DNA of 64,000 bases from the NCBI GenBank assembly GCA_029572815.1, contig JAKPUQ010000098.1, positions 62,001-126,000 of the forward strand, in the 5' to 3' direction. Source of the stretch: Bacillota bacterium. Its GTDB lineage: Bacteria; Bacillota; Clostridia; Oscillospirales; Ruminococcaceae. Positions 8,555 to 17,473 of the stretch are shown here, one piece after another. Each line of letters starts with the position of its first letter. The stretch's first letter is position 1. Under the pieces are notes generated by a model, which was given only the letters and a program-made list of their open reading frames with translations, had not been told where the DNA came from and searched no databases. The translations under genes and the position numbers were made by a program.

Positions 8555-9895
8555 TTATGATCGTAAAAATGATATTTCAAGAAATCTGGCTGTATTGCTG
8601 TCGGGAGCTGTTCTGTCAGCGATCCCGAGCCTTTCTGCTAAGATCGTACCTTCTTCGTCTTCGATAAAGAGAAGACCATTTCGCTTTTCGAGCGGTATTT
8701 TTTCATTGATAAGCTTTTTGACTGAGGAAGTGAACTCCCTTCCTTTAAGTCTTATCTTATCGCCGTATTTTCTGGTACGCACAATAAGCCTTCCTCTTAT
8801 TTTATCATAATCAAGCAGATAAAATGTGGATTTTTTGTGAACAGCTTCAATTTTCTTCAAATTATCACATTCTATAATATCGCACCTTACGATACAATTG
8901 TCACAAATGACGTTTTCACCGGGCTGCAAAGGCATTTCAACAGCTATTTCGGCCGCTTTATCTATTGAACGAAGGATAATGCTTCCCTCATTGGCTATAA
9001 GGTAAATCTTACCGGAAATATTGAGCTTGCCGCCATATAGGAGTATATGGTCGGCTTCCTTAAGTCTCTTATGTGAGTAGGGGAGTTTATTATCCGAGAG
9101 TAGTCGTGATATACAGCGTTTTCGGATAACAGACGGGTAACCTCTCAGTCCGACAAGGGCATTTCCGTCTCTGCATTGCTTCATAGCAAGGTCTGTATCG
9201 GCCTCGATAACTGCATTTTCCTCTCTGACCGTATCAATGGTATTTACAGAGGTAGCAACAACGGAGCTGTTTATCTCTTCAAGAAGGGGGATTATCCTAT
9301 GCCTTATTTTATTACGCGTATAATCATCTGAGAGATTAGTGCTGTCAGTAACATAGTTTTGTCCCGATATTTTTAGAAATTCTTCGATCTCAGCCCTCGA
9401 AACTGTGAGTAGCGGTCTGATTATATTACCTCGAACACAAGGTATGCCCGCCAGTCCCTTTATGCCTGTACCACGGGTCAGGTTAAGGATGACAGTTTCA
9501 AGGTTGTCATTTGCGTTGTGAGCGGTTGCAAGCTTTTTACCCTCAGAGTGCTTTGCGAACTCCTCATAGCGCATTATCCTCGCGGTCTCTTCTGTGGACT
9601 TCTGCCATTTTTTTGACTGACTGACAACATCACAGCGCACAGCCGTAAAGGCTATATCAAGGCTTTTACAGAGCTTGCGGCAGAACTCTTCATCGCTGTC
9701 GCTCTCTTCGCCTCTGATACAATGGTTGACGTGCAGAGCCTCTACAGTTATACCCAGTTTTTCTCTTAGCTGATACAGCGAAAGCAGCAGGGCAACACTG
9801 TCGGCGCCTCCCGAGAGGCCGCAGACTGCTGTATCGCCGCTGCTGAGCATATTATTTTCGGATATAAATTTGTAAACCTTGGTTAACATGATCAT
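8555..9895 (-). CDS. tilS: tRNA(Ile)-lysidine synthase
   Basis: The 446-residue protein carries the PP-loop SGGADS (residues 28-33) and the N-type ATPase domain followed by the C-terminal substrate-binding region. TilS converts C34 of the CAU-anticodon tRNA(Ile) to lysidine so it reads AUA; the enzyme is essential in most bacteria. The ATG overlaps the dnaB stop as ATGA, so the two are translationally coupled. A second in-frame ATG two codons later is possible. Confidence 0.94.
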   Translation of the reverse strand: MIMLTKVYKFISENNMLSSGDTAVCGLSGGADSVALLLSLYQLREKLGITVEALHVNHCIRGEESDSDEEFCRKLCKSLDIAFTAVRCDVVSQSKKWQKSTEETARIMRYEEFAKHSEGKKLATAHNANDNLETVILNLTRGTGIKGLAGIPCVRGNIIRPLLTVSRAEIEEFLKISGQNYVTDSTNLSDDYTRNKIRHRIIPLLEEINSSVVATSVNTIDTVREENAVIEADTDLAMKQCRDGNALVGLRGYPSVIRKRCISRLLSDNKLPYSHKRLKEADHILLYGGKLNISGKIYLIANEGSIILRSIDKAAEIAVEMPLQPGENVICDNCIVRCDIIECDNLKKIEAVHKKSTFYLLDYDKIRGRLIVRTRKYGDKIRLKGREFTSSVKKLINEKIPLEKRNGLLFIEDEEGTILAERLGIADRTAPDSNTARFLEISFLRS

Positions 9896-11256
9896 ACATT
9901 CTCGGGCGGAGTTTCGTAATCAGGATTTGAAAATCTTGTATACTGACCGTCCCATATGAGTTCGACAGTACCCGTTTCACCGTGACGGTTTTTAGCCACG
10001 ATACACTCGGAGATATTCTGTCTCTGGCTTTCCTTATTATAATAAGCCTCACGATAGAGGAAAAGAACTATATCTGCGTCCTGCTCGATTGATCCTGATT
10101 CACGCAGGTCAGAAAGCATGGGGCGCTTATCTGTACGGCTCTCAACAGCACGGGAGAGCTGTGAAAGGAGGATAACAGGAACATTAAGCTCCTTAGCCAT
10201 GACCTTTAGCTGTCGGGTTATCTCACTGATAACGGTAACACGGTTATCAGAGCGTGAGGTGGACTCCATGAGCTGAAGGTAGTCGATGATGACAAGTCCG
10301 AGATTTTTTGTACGTCTAAGCTTAGCCTTCATCTGCTGAACGGTCATGCTTGCGGTATCGTCGATATACAGCGGGAGAGAGCTGAGATAGCCTGCGCTGG
10401 TAGCAAGCTTTACCCAGTCATCGCCTGAGATCCTTCCGTTTCTGAGGGTGTTGGACTCGACAAGAGCCTCTGTAGAGAGTATTCTCGTAGCCAGCTGCTC
10501 CTTTGACATTTCCAGGTTGAAGGTAACGACTTCCTTTTCAGCACGTCTTGCGACGTTGGTAGCTATATTCATAGCGAAAGATGTCTTTCCCATACCTGGA
10601 CGGGCAGCTATAATTATCAGATCAGATTTGTTAAGACCTGATGTTATGCTGTCCAGAAGGGTGAAGCCGGTCCTCGCACCAACATACTTGTCCTTGTCAG
10701 GACCTGAGATCTTTCCGAGACGGTCATAAGCCTCGGCGATAGCCTCTGAAAGGGGAACAAGTCCGCGGACATCGCGTCCCTGCCTGATATCGTAGATTTT
10801 CTGCTCGGCAGAGTCCAGAAGTAGCTGGGCGTTCTGTTCGCCAGACTGCACTTCTTCAAGTATAGTCCTTGCTACATAGCTGAGGCTCCTCAGGAAGTAC
10901 TTATCCGCAACGATCTTGCAATAGCTTTCTATATTAGCGGTAGAGGGAAGCATATTTCCTATTTCGGCAAGATAACGCCTTCCCTCTGCCGGACTCTCGA
11001 ATATATGCTGTTTTTCTGCTTCATTGAGCACTGTTACGATATCAACAGGGAGACTCATGGAATTCATTTGCAGCATTATCGAGTAAAGAGCCTTGTGCTG
11101 ATCGTTATAGAAGTACTCGGGCTTTATGAGCTCAAGTACGTCAGAGAGTACTGAAGGATCGGAGATTATAGCTCCTAAAACGGACTGCTCCGCCTCGATA
11201 CTGTGGGGCAGTTCGCGGGCGGAGAGCAGGATATCATTTTCGTCCATATTTTTCAC
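9892..11256 (-). CDS. dnaB: Replicative DNA helicase DnaB
   Basis: A 454-residue hexameric helicase with the N-terminal DnaB domain and the RecA-like C-terminal motor: Walker A ARPGMGKT (218-225), LVIIDYLQLM Walker B-type motif and the LSDLRESGSIEQDAD motif. It unwinds DNA at the replication fork. A GTG start at 11256 is favoured by AGAAGG 7 nt upstream; an ATG three codons later is the alternative. It lies directly after rplI, the conserved rplI-dnaB order of Firmicutes. Confidence 0.95.
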   Translation of the reverse strand: MKNMDENDILLSARELPHSIEAEQSVLGAIISDPSVLSDVLELIKPEYFYNDQHKALYSIMLQMNSMSLPVDIVTVLNEAEKQHIFESPAEGRRYLAEIGNMLPSTANIESYCKIVADKYFLRSLSYVARTILEEVQSGEQNAQLLLDSAEQKIYDIRQGRDVRGLVPLSEAIAEAYDRLGKISGPDKDKYVGARTGFTLLDSITSGLNKSDLIIIAARPGMGKTSFAMNIATNVARRAEKEVVTFNLEMSKEQLATRILSTEALVESNTLRNGRISGDDWVKLATSAGYLSSLPLYIDDTASMTVQQMKAKLRRTKNLGLVIIDYLQLMESTSRSDNRVTVISEITRQLKVMAKELNVPVILLSQLSRAVESRTDKRPMLSDLRESGSIEQDADIVLFLYREAYYNKESQRQNISECIVAKNRHGETGTVELIWDGQYTRFSNPDYETPPENV

Positions 11257-11259
11257 CGA

Positions 11260-11706
11260 TCAGCCTTCTATAACTTCCACATCAACTGTCTCGGAAATTC
11301 CGTTGTACAGCTTGACTGTGGCAGTATAAGAGCCGAAGTTCTTTATGTCTGTGCTGAGTGCGATCTTTTTCTTGTCGACAGTAACACCGACCTGTTCGGC
11401 AAGAGCCTCAGCAACATTAGCGCCTGTTACAGAACCGAAAAGCTTGCCGTTTGAGCCTGCCTTGGCTTTGATATTGATCTTCTTGCCCTTGAGCTTAGCG
11501 GCTGCGTCCTTAGCGTTCTGGATATCAACGTCTATCTTGTGCTGTGCAGAAGCCTGAGCGCCCTCCAGCTTGTTCATATTCTCGGGAGTAGCCTCAACAG
11601 CAAGTCCCTTGGGGAGAAGCATATTGCGTGCATATCCGTCCGCAACATTCTTTAATTCGCCCTTTTTGCCTGAGCCTTTTACGTCCTTTAAGAAAATAAC
11701 CTTCAT
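11260..11706 (-). CDS. rplI: 50S ribosomal protein L9
   Basis: The 148-residue protein begins [17 protein letters not shown], the classic L9 N-terminal 23S rRNA-binding domain, followed by a long connecting helix and the C-terminal domain. The ORF-track start lies 18 codons upstream; the MKVIF start is chosen because it matches the family and has AAAGAAAGG upstream. L9 binds near the L1 stalk. It lies between gdpP and dnaB, as in B. subtilis. Confidence 0.95.
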   Translation of the reverse strand: MKVIFLKDVKGSGKKGELKNVADGYARNMLLPKGLAVEATPENMNKLEGAQASAQHKIDVDIQNAKDAAAKLKGKKINIKAKAGSNGKLFGSVTGANVAEALAEQVGVTVDKKKIALSTDIKNFGSYTATVKLYNGISETVDVEVIEG

Positions 11707-11731
11707 ATTTATACCGACCTTTCTTTGTTTA

Positions 11732-12467
11732 TTATTCCGAAGTATTATTGCGGCAGTCATCTATTGCAAAGATAAGAGCCTTTACAGCGTCCTCTACAGT
11801 AACACCTTCAAGCTGAGTTGCCGCCACAGTCTGGTGACCTCCGCCGCCAAGCTGTTCCATAATGATCTGAACGTTAAGTGCGCCGAGAGATCTTGCGGAT
11901 ATATTTACTGTGCTTCCTGTCTTGTATATAACAAATGAAGCGTCAACGTCTGTTATGCCGAGGAGCTCGTCGGCAGCCTGAGGTGCTACGAGCCTTATGT
12001 CATCTGATTTGAAATCAGCAGCTGCGATAGCGCAGTTGTTATGTATCTTTGCAGAAGCGACGATCTGGGTCTTTCTTCTGTAAGAGTCGATAGAATTGGA
12101 GAAAAGGAGTTTTACAGCTACTGTGTCAGCACCCATTTTTTTCAGGTATGCAGCAGCCTCAAAGGTCCTTACGCCGGTTCTCATGACGAAGTTCTTGGTG
12201 TCAAGCATAATACCTGCAAGCAGTGCATCAGCATGACAGCTTGCGATCTTCTCATCGGAGCTGTAATTGAAATACTGGATTATCTCGGTTACCATTTCCG
12301 AAGCTGATGAAGCATAGGGTTCATGGTGGAAGATAACAGCATTATCGATGAAATTGACAGTTTTTCTGTGGTGGTCAACGACAACAACGGACTGGGCCTT
12401 TTCGTATAGGTCGCGGCTTTCAACATAATCCTTGTTGTGGGTATCCACGATAATGAGCATATCATCG
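11732..12467 (-). pseudogene. gdpP: gdpP C-terminal fragment (DHH/DHHA1), cut off by IS element
   Basis: This 3' part of gdpP encodes the DHH motif (VVVVDHHRK), the rest of the DHH domain and the DHHA1 domain with GGGGHQTVAAT. Intact GdpP is a membrane c-di-AMP phosphodiesterase. Joining this fragment to the N-terminal fragment across the insertion element, with one copy of the 3-bp duplication removed, gives a continuous frame of 657 codons through GPDDMLIIVDTHNK. The fragment has no start of its own; the track start GTG lies inside the insertion. Catalytic residues are now split between two fragments, so phosphodiesterase activity is very probably lost. Confidence 0.9.
12465..12467. repeat. 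Left 3-bp target-site duplication (TCG)
   Basis: TCG flanks the insertion on both sides. Together with the TG and CA ends this is the expected IS3-family signature. Three further bases (TCA) also match by chance or as target preference, so a longer duplication cannot be excluded. Confidence 0.65.
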
Positions 12468-12493
12468 TGATGTAGTATAATAAAACTTGACAC
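12468..12493. repeat. Left terminal inverted repeat of the IS element
   Basis: Starts TGATGTAGTATAATAA and ends with the ACTTGACAC core; pairs imperfectly with the right end. The -35 box of the transposase promoter lies within it. Confidence 0.7.
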
Positions 12494-12515
12494 CTAATCC
12501 TCAAAGTAATAAAAT
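12487..12515 (+). promoter_or_regulatory. Transposase promoter
   Basis: TTGACA, 17-bp spacer, TAAAAT, starting inside the left inverted repeat and ending about 27 bp before orfA. Confidence 0.65.
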
Positions 12516-12542
12516 GAAAATAATGAAAACCAGGAGGAGAAA

Positions 12543-12884
12543 ATGATGTCAAAGAACAGACAGTATGACAATGATTACAAGGTACAGGCGGTAAAGCTTG
12601 CTAAGGAGATAGGCACGGAAAAAGCAGCTACGGAACTAAACGTGCCGTCTAATACGCTGTATGGCTGGGTTAAAAAGGCGAAGGCTGGAGGGCTTGATAT
12701 CGGTCTGGGCGAGCGAAACCCTGAAGATGCACTGAATATCGCAGAAGAAAACCAACAGCTGAGGAAACGGATAAAAGCATTGGAAAAAGAAAACAAACGT
12801 CTAAGCGAAATGAATGAATTCTTAGAGGATGCCGCCGCTTTTTTCGCAGCGAGCCGTCAGAAGTCGGGAAAGAGCAAAGACTGA
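12543..12884 (+). CDS. IS3-family transposase OrfA
   Basis: The 113-residue protein is the helix-turn-helix OrfA of IS3 elements (transposase_8 type): an N-terminal HTH (about residues 10-50, with YKVQAVKLAKEIG and NTLYGWVKKAK) followed by a leucine-zipper-like coiled coil (EENQQLRKRIKALEKENKRL). It binds the terminal repeats. AGGAGGAG precedes the ATG. Near its end T TTT TTC allows a -1 shift into orfB to make the OrfAB transposase. Confidence 0.93.
   Translation: MMSKNRQYDNDYKVQAVKLAKEIGTEKAATELNVPSNTLYGWVKKAKAGGLDIGLGERNPEDALNIAEENQQLRKRIKALEKENKRLSEMNEFLEDAAAFFAASRQKSGKSKD
12839..12845 (+). promoter_or_regulatory. Putative -1 ribosomal frameshift site of the IS element
   Basis: In the orfA frame the codons read gcT TTT TTC, matching the X XXY YYZ heptamer. 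The -1 frame is open from 12818 through the orfB stop, and reading on gives FRSEPSEVGKEQRLKYIALR, a natural OrfB beginning. Confidence 0.7.
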
Positions 12885-12916
12885 AATACATTGCACTCCG
12901 CACTGATGACGGCAGA

Positions 12917-13804
12917 ATGAAAGGAAAAATCAGATTTTATTGCATGGCTCTTGAAGTCAGCAGACAGGCTTTTTACGACTATCTTGACCGCAAGAACAAA
13001 CCTTGGAAGTATCAGAATCTTGCGAATGCCATGATGAAAATCCACGCTGAAGACGAATGTAATGAAGATTACGGCAGAGTGCGTATGTACCAGGCACTCA
13101 CTTACAGGCAGGAAATCGGAGAGTTTACGGACGTTCATGTGCCTTCTGAAGGCACTGTCCGTAAGGTTATGGAGGAGATAAATCTCATCCATAAGCCGAA
13201 ACGCAAGCCGGGCGGAATCACCAAAGCTGACCGCGAAGCACGTAAGTCGGACGATCTTCTTAAACGTGATTTTACGGCTGATGAGCCGCTCAAAAAGTGT
13301 GTTACTGATATTACAGAAGTGAAAGCAAAAGACGGAAAGCTCTATGTTTCCGCAATTTTTGACTGTTATGACCTGATGCCAAACGGTCTTGCAATGGCAG
13401 ATCATATGCGTGCGGAACTTTGTTCCCAAACGGTTAAAAATGCGTACCTGTGCTATCCTGCAATCCGAGGAGCAATTATCCATTCCGACAGAGGAAGCCA
13501 GTATACCAGTTCCGAATACCGAGACACACTGCAGAAATGCGGCATTATTCAGAGCATGAACAGTGCCGGCGGCAGATGTCATGACAATGCACGGTGTGAA
13601 AGCATATGGGCAAGAATGAAAGAAGAGCTTTTCTACAACAGGGGCAGAAGATCGGAGAACTTCACCATAGCTGAGCTAAAAACAATGGTTTGGAGATACT
13701 TTATGAGCTACTGGTCAAACCGCAGAATTTGCTCATCTATCGGCGGACTTCCGCCGGCGGTTAAACGCCAGAGGTTCTATGCTGAATTATCCGCTGCTGC
13801 TTAG
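12917..13804 (+). CDS. IS3-family transposase OrfB (DDE integrase domain)
   Basis: OrfB carries the HTH_21-like N-terminal region and an rve-type integrase core. The catalytic residues are visible: first Asp in CVTDITEVK, second Asp in IIHSDRGSQYTS, and Glu in NARCESIWARMKEEL. The listed ATG is internal; the frame opens at 12818 and the natural product is most likely the OrfAB fusion made by -1 frameshifting. The protein is full length compared with family members, and ends 45 bp before the right end of the element. IS3 subgroup was not assigned. Confidence 0.93.
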   Translation: MKGKIRFYCMALEVSRQAFYDYLDRKNKPWKYQNLANAMMKIHAEDECNEDYGRVRMYQALTYRQEIGEFTDVHVPSEGTVRKVMEEINLIHKPKRKPGGITKADREARKSDDLLKRDFTADEPLKKCVTDITEVKAKDGKLYVSAIFDCYDLMPNGLAMADHMRAELCSQTVKNAYLCYPAIRGAIIHSDRGSQYTSSEYRDTLQKCGIIQSMNSAGGRCHDNARCESIWARMKEELFYNRGRRSENFTIAELKTMVWRYFMSYWSNRRICSSIGGLPPAVKRQRFYAELSAAA

Positions 13805-13824
13805 TCAAAATTTTTGAGAAAAAT

Positions 13825-13849
13825 GTGTCAAGTGTTATTGACAATTTCA
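13825..13849. repeat. Right terminal inverted repeat of the IS element
   Basis: Read on the minus strand it begins TGAAATTGTCAATAAC and contains ACTTGACAC, matching the left end in its terminal TGA and the inner 15-bp core. Confidence 0.7.
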
Positions 13850-15087
13850 TCGGGACCTATCATCTCCTCTGCTTCGGCCGGAGTGATGAATAGTCCGCAG
13901 TTTGTTTCCTCGTCAACTATATCGATGAGGTTTCTTGCCAGATTTTTTGAGCGGTCAACGGCTATATAAGCCTGCTTGCCAAGTATTTTGAGCGCACCGG
14001 CAAGGCCGCAGGCAGCGCCAACCGAGTCAAGGTCGCCGAAGCGGTGACCCATAAGGAAGACTCTTTCAGAGCTCATTATGAGATCCTGCATCGCATTTGC
14101 GATTATCCTGGTCTTCGATCTCGACCGTTTTTCAACGCCCTTGGAAACGCCTCCGAAGAAGCGGTAGCCGTTATCGGTCTTGATAACTGCCTGATCGCCG
14201 CCTCGTCCCAGAGCCATATCAAGGCACTGTCTTGCAATATTTTCGCTTTCCGAAAGGGAGGAAGCTCCCTGACCTACACCGATGGAAAAGGTAAGAGGAT
14301 ACTTTCCGGCGATCTTGATATTTCTTGCCGCGTCAAGTATCTTGAACTTGCTGTCGATAATATCATTGAGATGACGGTTTTCGATGATAGCGAAGAATGT
14401 ATTGGAGGATGTCTTCTTTATGAAGCCATTGGTCTTGCTCATGAAGTTTTCGATAAGCTTTTCGGTCTCGACAGATGTCTGCGCCTTCTCACTTTCCTTG
14501 GCGTTCTGCATGATATCGTCATAATTGTCGATGGTTATAACGACTACATTGGGGCGAGACTCGTCCATATTCTTCTTTATTGCAAAGTAATTCGTCTCAT
14601 CATGGAAGTATAGGACAAGGAAAGACATATCGTTCTTGTCGAATTTTTCAGCCGTAACATCATAGATACTGCCGTTGATAGGGCAGATAGCCTTTCCGTT
14701 GGATATAAGTGAGTCTATATCCATCTTAACAAAACCCTCAAAGTCATGACCGTAGACATCCTGACCAAGACCTATCTTTTCCGCGAATATCTGGTTGTAC
14801 CAGACAAAATGCCTGTGATCGTCAATGACAGCAACAGGAGCGGGAAGTGAATTCATGAATTCAGCGGCAGAGCTTTCAAGATGCTTGTTCATTTTAGAGA
14901 TATGCCGCATTGAATTCCTTGAATAGATGATAGTATAGATAATGCAGATAAAAATGATAACGGCAGAAGCAAGAAACAGCCAGTCAACTGTTCGGTCGGT
15001 TTTACCGATCAGCAGATAAGTGGTGATCATTGTACCTAGCGCAAGCAGGTGCAGGATCATCAGAACTGCCGGAAATTTCTTTTTCAC
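13850..15087 (-). pseudogene. gdpP: gdpP N-terminal fragment (TM, PAS, degenerate GGDEF, start of DHH)
   Basis: This 5' part encodes two membrane helices (about residues 8-55), a PAS-like domain, a degenerate GGDEF domain and the first DHH-domain motif (GHRFGDLDS). It runs into the IS element, which adds VNNT and a stop. Translation starts at GTG with AAAGGAGC 8 nt upstream. The truncated protein keeps the membrane and sensing parts but lacks the DHH motif and DHHA1. Intact GdpP degrades c-di-AMP; its loss raises c-di-AMP in other Firmicutes and often increases beta-lactam tolerance. The reconstructed length of 656 residues is close to B. subtilis GdpP. Confidence 0.9.
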
Positions 15088-15109
15088 CTTTAAGCTCCTT
15101 TCGGACAGA

Positions 15110-16978
15110 TCATGTCTCCATAATTATAGGAAGAATCATAGGGCTGCGCTTTGTTTTCTGGTAGATGTAATCGGAGAGTGCGTCACGAAGCTTGCCCTTG
15201 AGAGAATTCCACTCCCTGAGCTCACTTGCCGAGCAGTTGGCAAGAGTATCTGAAAGAAGAGCGCGGGCCTCTACCATGAGCTCCTCTGATTCACGGACAT
15301 AAACAAAGCCTCTTGATATTATGTCAGGACCTGCAACTATCTCATTGGTGCTCTTTTCGATGCCGATAACAATAATGATAAGTCCGTCCTGAGCAAGATG
15401 CTTTCTGTCTCTGAGAACTATGGAACCGACGTCTCCTACTCCGAGGCCGTCGACAAGGACGCGTCCTGCAGGAACCTGTGAAACGATCTTCATAGTATTT
15501 CCATCAGTCTCTATAACATTGCCTATTTCAGCGATGATGATGTTTTCTTTAGGCATACCCATCTGCAGTGCCAGGTCGGAGTGCTTTTTCAGGTGCTTGT
15601 ATTCGCCGTGGACAGGTATGAAAAACTTGGGCTTGGTAAGTGCCTGCATGAGCTTCAGCTCTTCCTGGCAGGCGTGTCCCGAAACGTGTACTTCATACAT
15701 AGCCTCATAAACTACCTCTGCGCCCGATTTCATGAGCTCATTGACAACTCTTGTGACGAATTTCTCATTGCCGGGGATAGGAGTTGCTGAGATAATGATG
15801 AAATCCATAGGAGTGATATTGACCTTTTTGTGGTCATTCATAGCCATTCTGGTAAGAGCAGACATAGGCTCTCCCTGGCTTCCTGTGGTTATGAGAACGA
15901 TCCTTTCGCTCTCATAGCGGTTCATCATTTCGATATCAATGATAATACCGTCAGGGACATCAAGGTATCCCAGTTCGATGGCGGTATTGATAACGTTTAT
16001 CATGCTTCTCCCGAAAACAGCCACCTTACGTCCGTATCTAACGGCGCAGTTGATGATCTGCTGCACACGGTGTATATTGGAGGAGAAGGTAGCGATTATG
16101 ATGCGCTTGCCCTCACCCTTCTGGAACAGCTTGTCAAAGGACTCGCCGACGGTCCTTTCTGAGTGAGTATATCCTGGTCGCTCAGCGTTGGTGGAGTCAG
16201 CCATAAGTGCGAGAACACCGCGGCTTCCGAGCTCACCGAATCGTGCGAGGTCAATGATCTTACCGTCGATGGGAGAATAATCTACCTTGAAGTCTCCTGT
16301 ATGAACGATAACGCCGGCAGGAGTATGGATAGCCATACCCACAGAATCGGGGATAGAGTGGTTGACCTTGATGAATTCAACAGCCATACAGCCCATTTTT
16401 ACTGTCTTTTTTGGCTCAACAACATTGAGGTTGACCTTTCCGTAAAATCCCTGCTCCTTGAGTTTGCCTTCGATAAGACCAATAGTGAGCCTTGTGGCGT
16501 AAACGGGTACATTGATCTTCTTGAGAAGATAAGCAAGACCACCGATGTGATCTTCATGACCATGGGTGATGACGATACCTCTTATCTTGTCCTGATTGCG
16601 CTCAACATAGGTGAAATCGGGGATAACAATGTCAACGCCGGGCATATCAGCATCGGGGAAGGCAAGTCCGCAGTCAAGAATGAACATATCATTTGAACAC
16701 TCGAATACTGTCATGTTCTTGCCGATCTCGTTGAGACCGCCCAGAGGGATTATCCTTACCGGAGTCTTCTTAACTTCCTTGGGCTGCCTTGTACGCGACC
16801 TGGGCTTGGCAGAAGTTGCCTTTTCGGCTTTTGCAGCAGTTTCCTTGACTGCTTTTTCCTTAACCGGCTTTTCTTTTACGGTTTTATCCTTGGGAGCAGC
16901 AGTTCTCTTTCTGTAAGTTCTTTTAGGCGTCTCAGAATTATTCTTCTTAGCCCTTGTATTCTTTTCTTTTTCGTTCAC
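15110..16978 (-). CDS. rnj: Ribonuclease J
   Basis: The 622-residue protein has a metallo-beta-lactamase/beta-CASP core starting near residue 73, with the zinc motif HGHEDH (139-144), and a C-terminal domain ending at residue 622. The first 70 residues are a low-complexity basic tail with KEKPVKEKAVKE repeats, longer than in B. subtilis RNase J1 and likely an RNA-binding or ribosome-contact extension. RNase J has 5'-3' exo- and endonuclease activity in mRNA decay and rRNA maturation. Translation starts at GTG, with GAGG 7 nt upstream, and overlaps a small upstream ORF by one base. It is led by a strong promoter and a 340-nt structured leader. Confidence 0.94.
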   Translation of the reverse strand: MNEKEKNTRAKKNNSETPKRTYRKRTAAPKDKTVKEKPVKEKAVKETAAKAEKATSAKPRSRTRQPKEVKKTPVRIIPLGGLNEIGKNMTVFECSNDMFILDCGLAFPDADMPGVDIVIPDFTYVERNQDKIRGIVITHGHEDHIGGLAYLLKKINVPVYATRLTIGLIEGKLKEQGFYGKVNLNVVEPKKTVKMGCMAVEFIKVNHSIPDSVGMAIHTPAGVIVHTGDFKVDYSPIDGKIIDLARFGELGSRGVLALMADSTNAERPGYTHSERTVGESFDKLFQKGEGKRIIIATFSSNIHRVQQIINCAVRYGRKVAVFGRSMINVINTAIELGYLDVPDGIIIDIEMMNRYESERIVLITTGSQGEPMSALTRMAMNDHKKVNITPMDFIIISATPIPGNEKFVTRVVNELMKSGAEVVYEAMYEVHVSGHACQEELKLMQALTKPKFFIPVHGEYKHLKKHSDLALQMGMPKENIIIAEIGNVIETDGNTMKIVSQVPAGRVLVDGLGVGDVGSIVLRDRKHLAQDGLIIIVIGIEKSTNEIVAGPDIISRGFVYVRESEELMVEARALLSDTLANCSASELREWNSLKGKLRDALSDYIYQKTKRSPMILPIIMET

Positions 16979-17160
16979 TATATGACCTCACTTTCAAAAA
17001 TCGCAAGACCTCTGCATGAACGGCGCAGAAGTCTGAAAAGGTTATGTAAAAGGCTTCGGAATGCAAGATCCACAGGATCTTTACTTTCAAAAGGCGATAA
17101 AAAGACTGACCACACAGAAAACAGGGAACGTACAAGCTCTTTTTGGAGCAAAACCTGCAT
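16978..17160 (-). CDS. Possible small leader ORF coupled to rnj
   Basis: A 60-codon frame in the rnj leader ends TAG so that TAGTG joins its stop to the rnj GTG start. It would encode a basic and hydrophobic peptide with no recognised domain. No good ribosome site precedes its ATG, so it may be chance. The arrangement is what a translationally coupled leader peptide would look like. Confidence 0.22.
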   Translation of the reverse strand: MQVLLQKELVRSLFSVWSVFLSPFESKDPVDLAFRSLLHNLFRLLRRSCRGLAIFESEVI

Positions 17161-17320
17161 TGAACATATGTGATCCTGAAAATATATTTTTCCGAAACCA
17201 GATGGATCGCCTATCGCCCTGCGATCCTATATCTTAATGACGATCGTTCTCGTCATAAAAGCCGTAATAATTTTATATAAAAATACTCATTGTTTATACG
17301 TATCAGAGCATAATTATTCA
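16979..17320 (-). ncRNA. Long structured 5' leader of rnj
   Basis: From the predicted transcription start near 17321 to the rnj start there are about 340 nt. Two clear hairpins come early: ATGACGA / TCGTCAT (17237-17256) and GGATCGC / GCGATCC (17204-17227). No known riboswitch class was recognised. Autoregulation through RNase J cleavage of its own leader, as RNase E does, is an inference. Confidence 0.45.
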
Positions 17321-17327
17321 CACTATA

Positions 17328-17356
17328 ATTATACAAAAACAAGAGCTTAATGTCAA
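17328..17356 (-). promoter_or_regulatory. Consensus promoter of the rnj cluster
   Basis: TTGACA, exactly 17 bp, TATAAT on the minus strand: a perfect SigA promoter. It drives rnj and the genes beyond, at least as far as the IS insertion in gdpP. The bases from here to 17473 are AT-rich with nothing else recognised. Confidence 0.85.
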
Positions 17357-17473
17357 TAGCAAAAGTGGCTGAAATCAACATTTGGCATTATCAATAAATT
17401 TTTATCAATGTTTTAAATAATTATGGGGAAGGGATTTTTATGCTTAATTGAATAATTGACTGTTTTTCGGCAT

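Larger units (their letters stand above)
12468..13849 (+). mobile_element. IS3-family insertion sequence, 1382 bp, inside gdpP
   Basis: The element begins TGATG and ends TTTCA, giving the TG...CA ends of IS3 elements. Its imperfect terminal inverted repeats share the 15-bp core AATAAAACTTGACAC (14 of 15 identical). It encodes OrfA and OrfB in overlapping frames with a -1 slippery site, has its own promoter, and points opposite to the gdpP gene. The gene is rebuilt exactly in frame when the element and one TCG are removed, which fixes the borders. Nothing in the element looks degraded, so it may be a recent and active copy. Confidence 0.9.

Noticed and set aside
12462-12467. 6-bp target duplication TCATCG
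   Set aside because: TCATCG is repeated, but choosing TCG lets the element end in TG...CA as IS3 elements do; the extra TCA is then part of the IS end and a matching flank.
12857-13582. 241-aa minus-strand ORF inside the IS element
   Set aside because: It is antisense to orfB, whose DDE motifs are intact, and has no recognisable domain or ribosome site.
17200-17260. CRISPR array or phage attachment site in the rnj leader
   Set aside because: The inverted repeats occur once each with different sequences, and there are no spaced direct repeats, integrase or cas genes.
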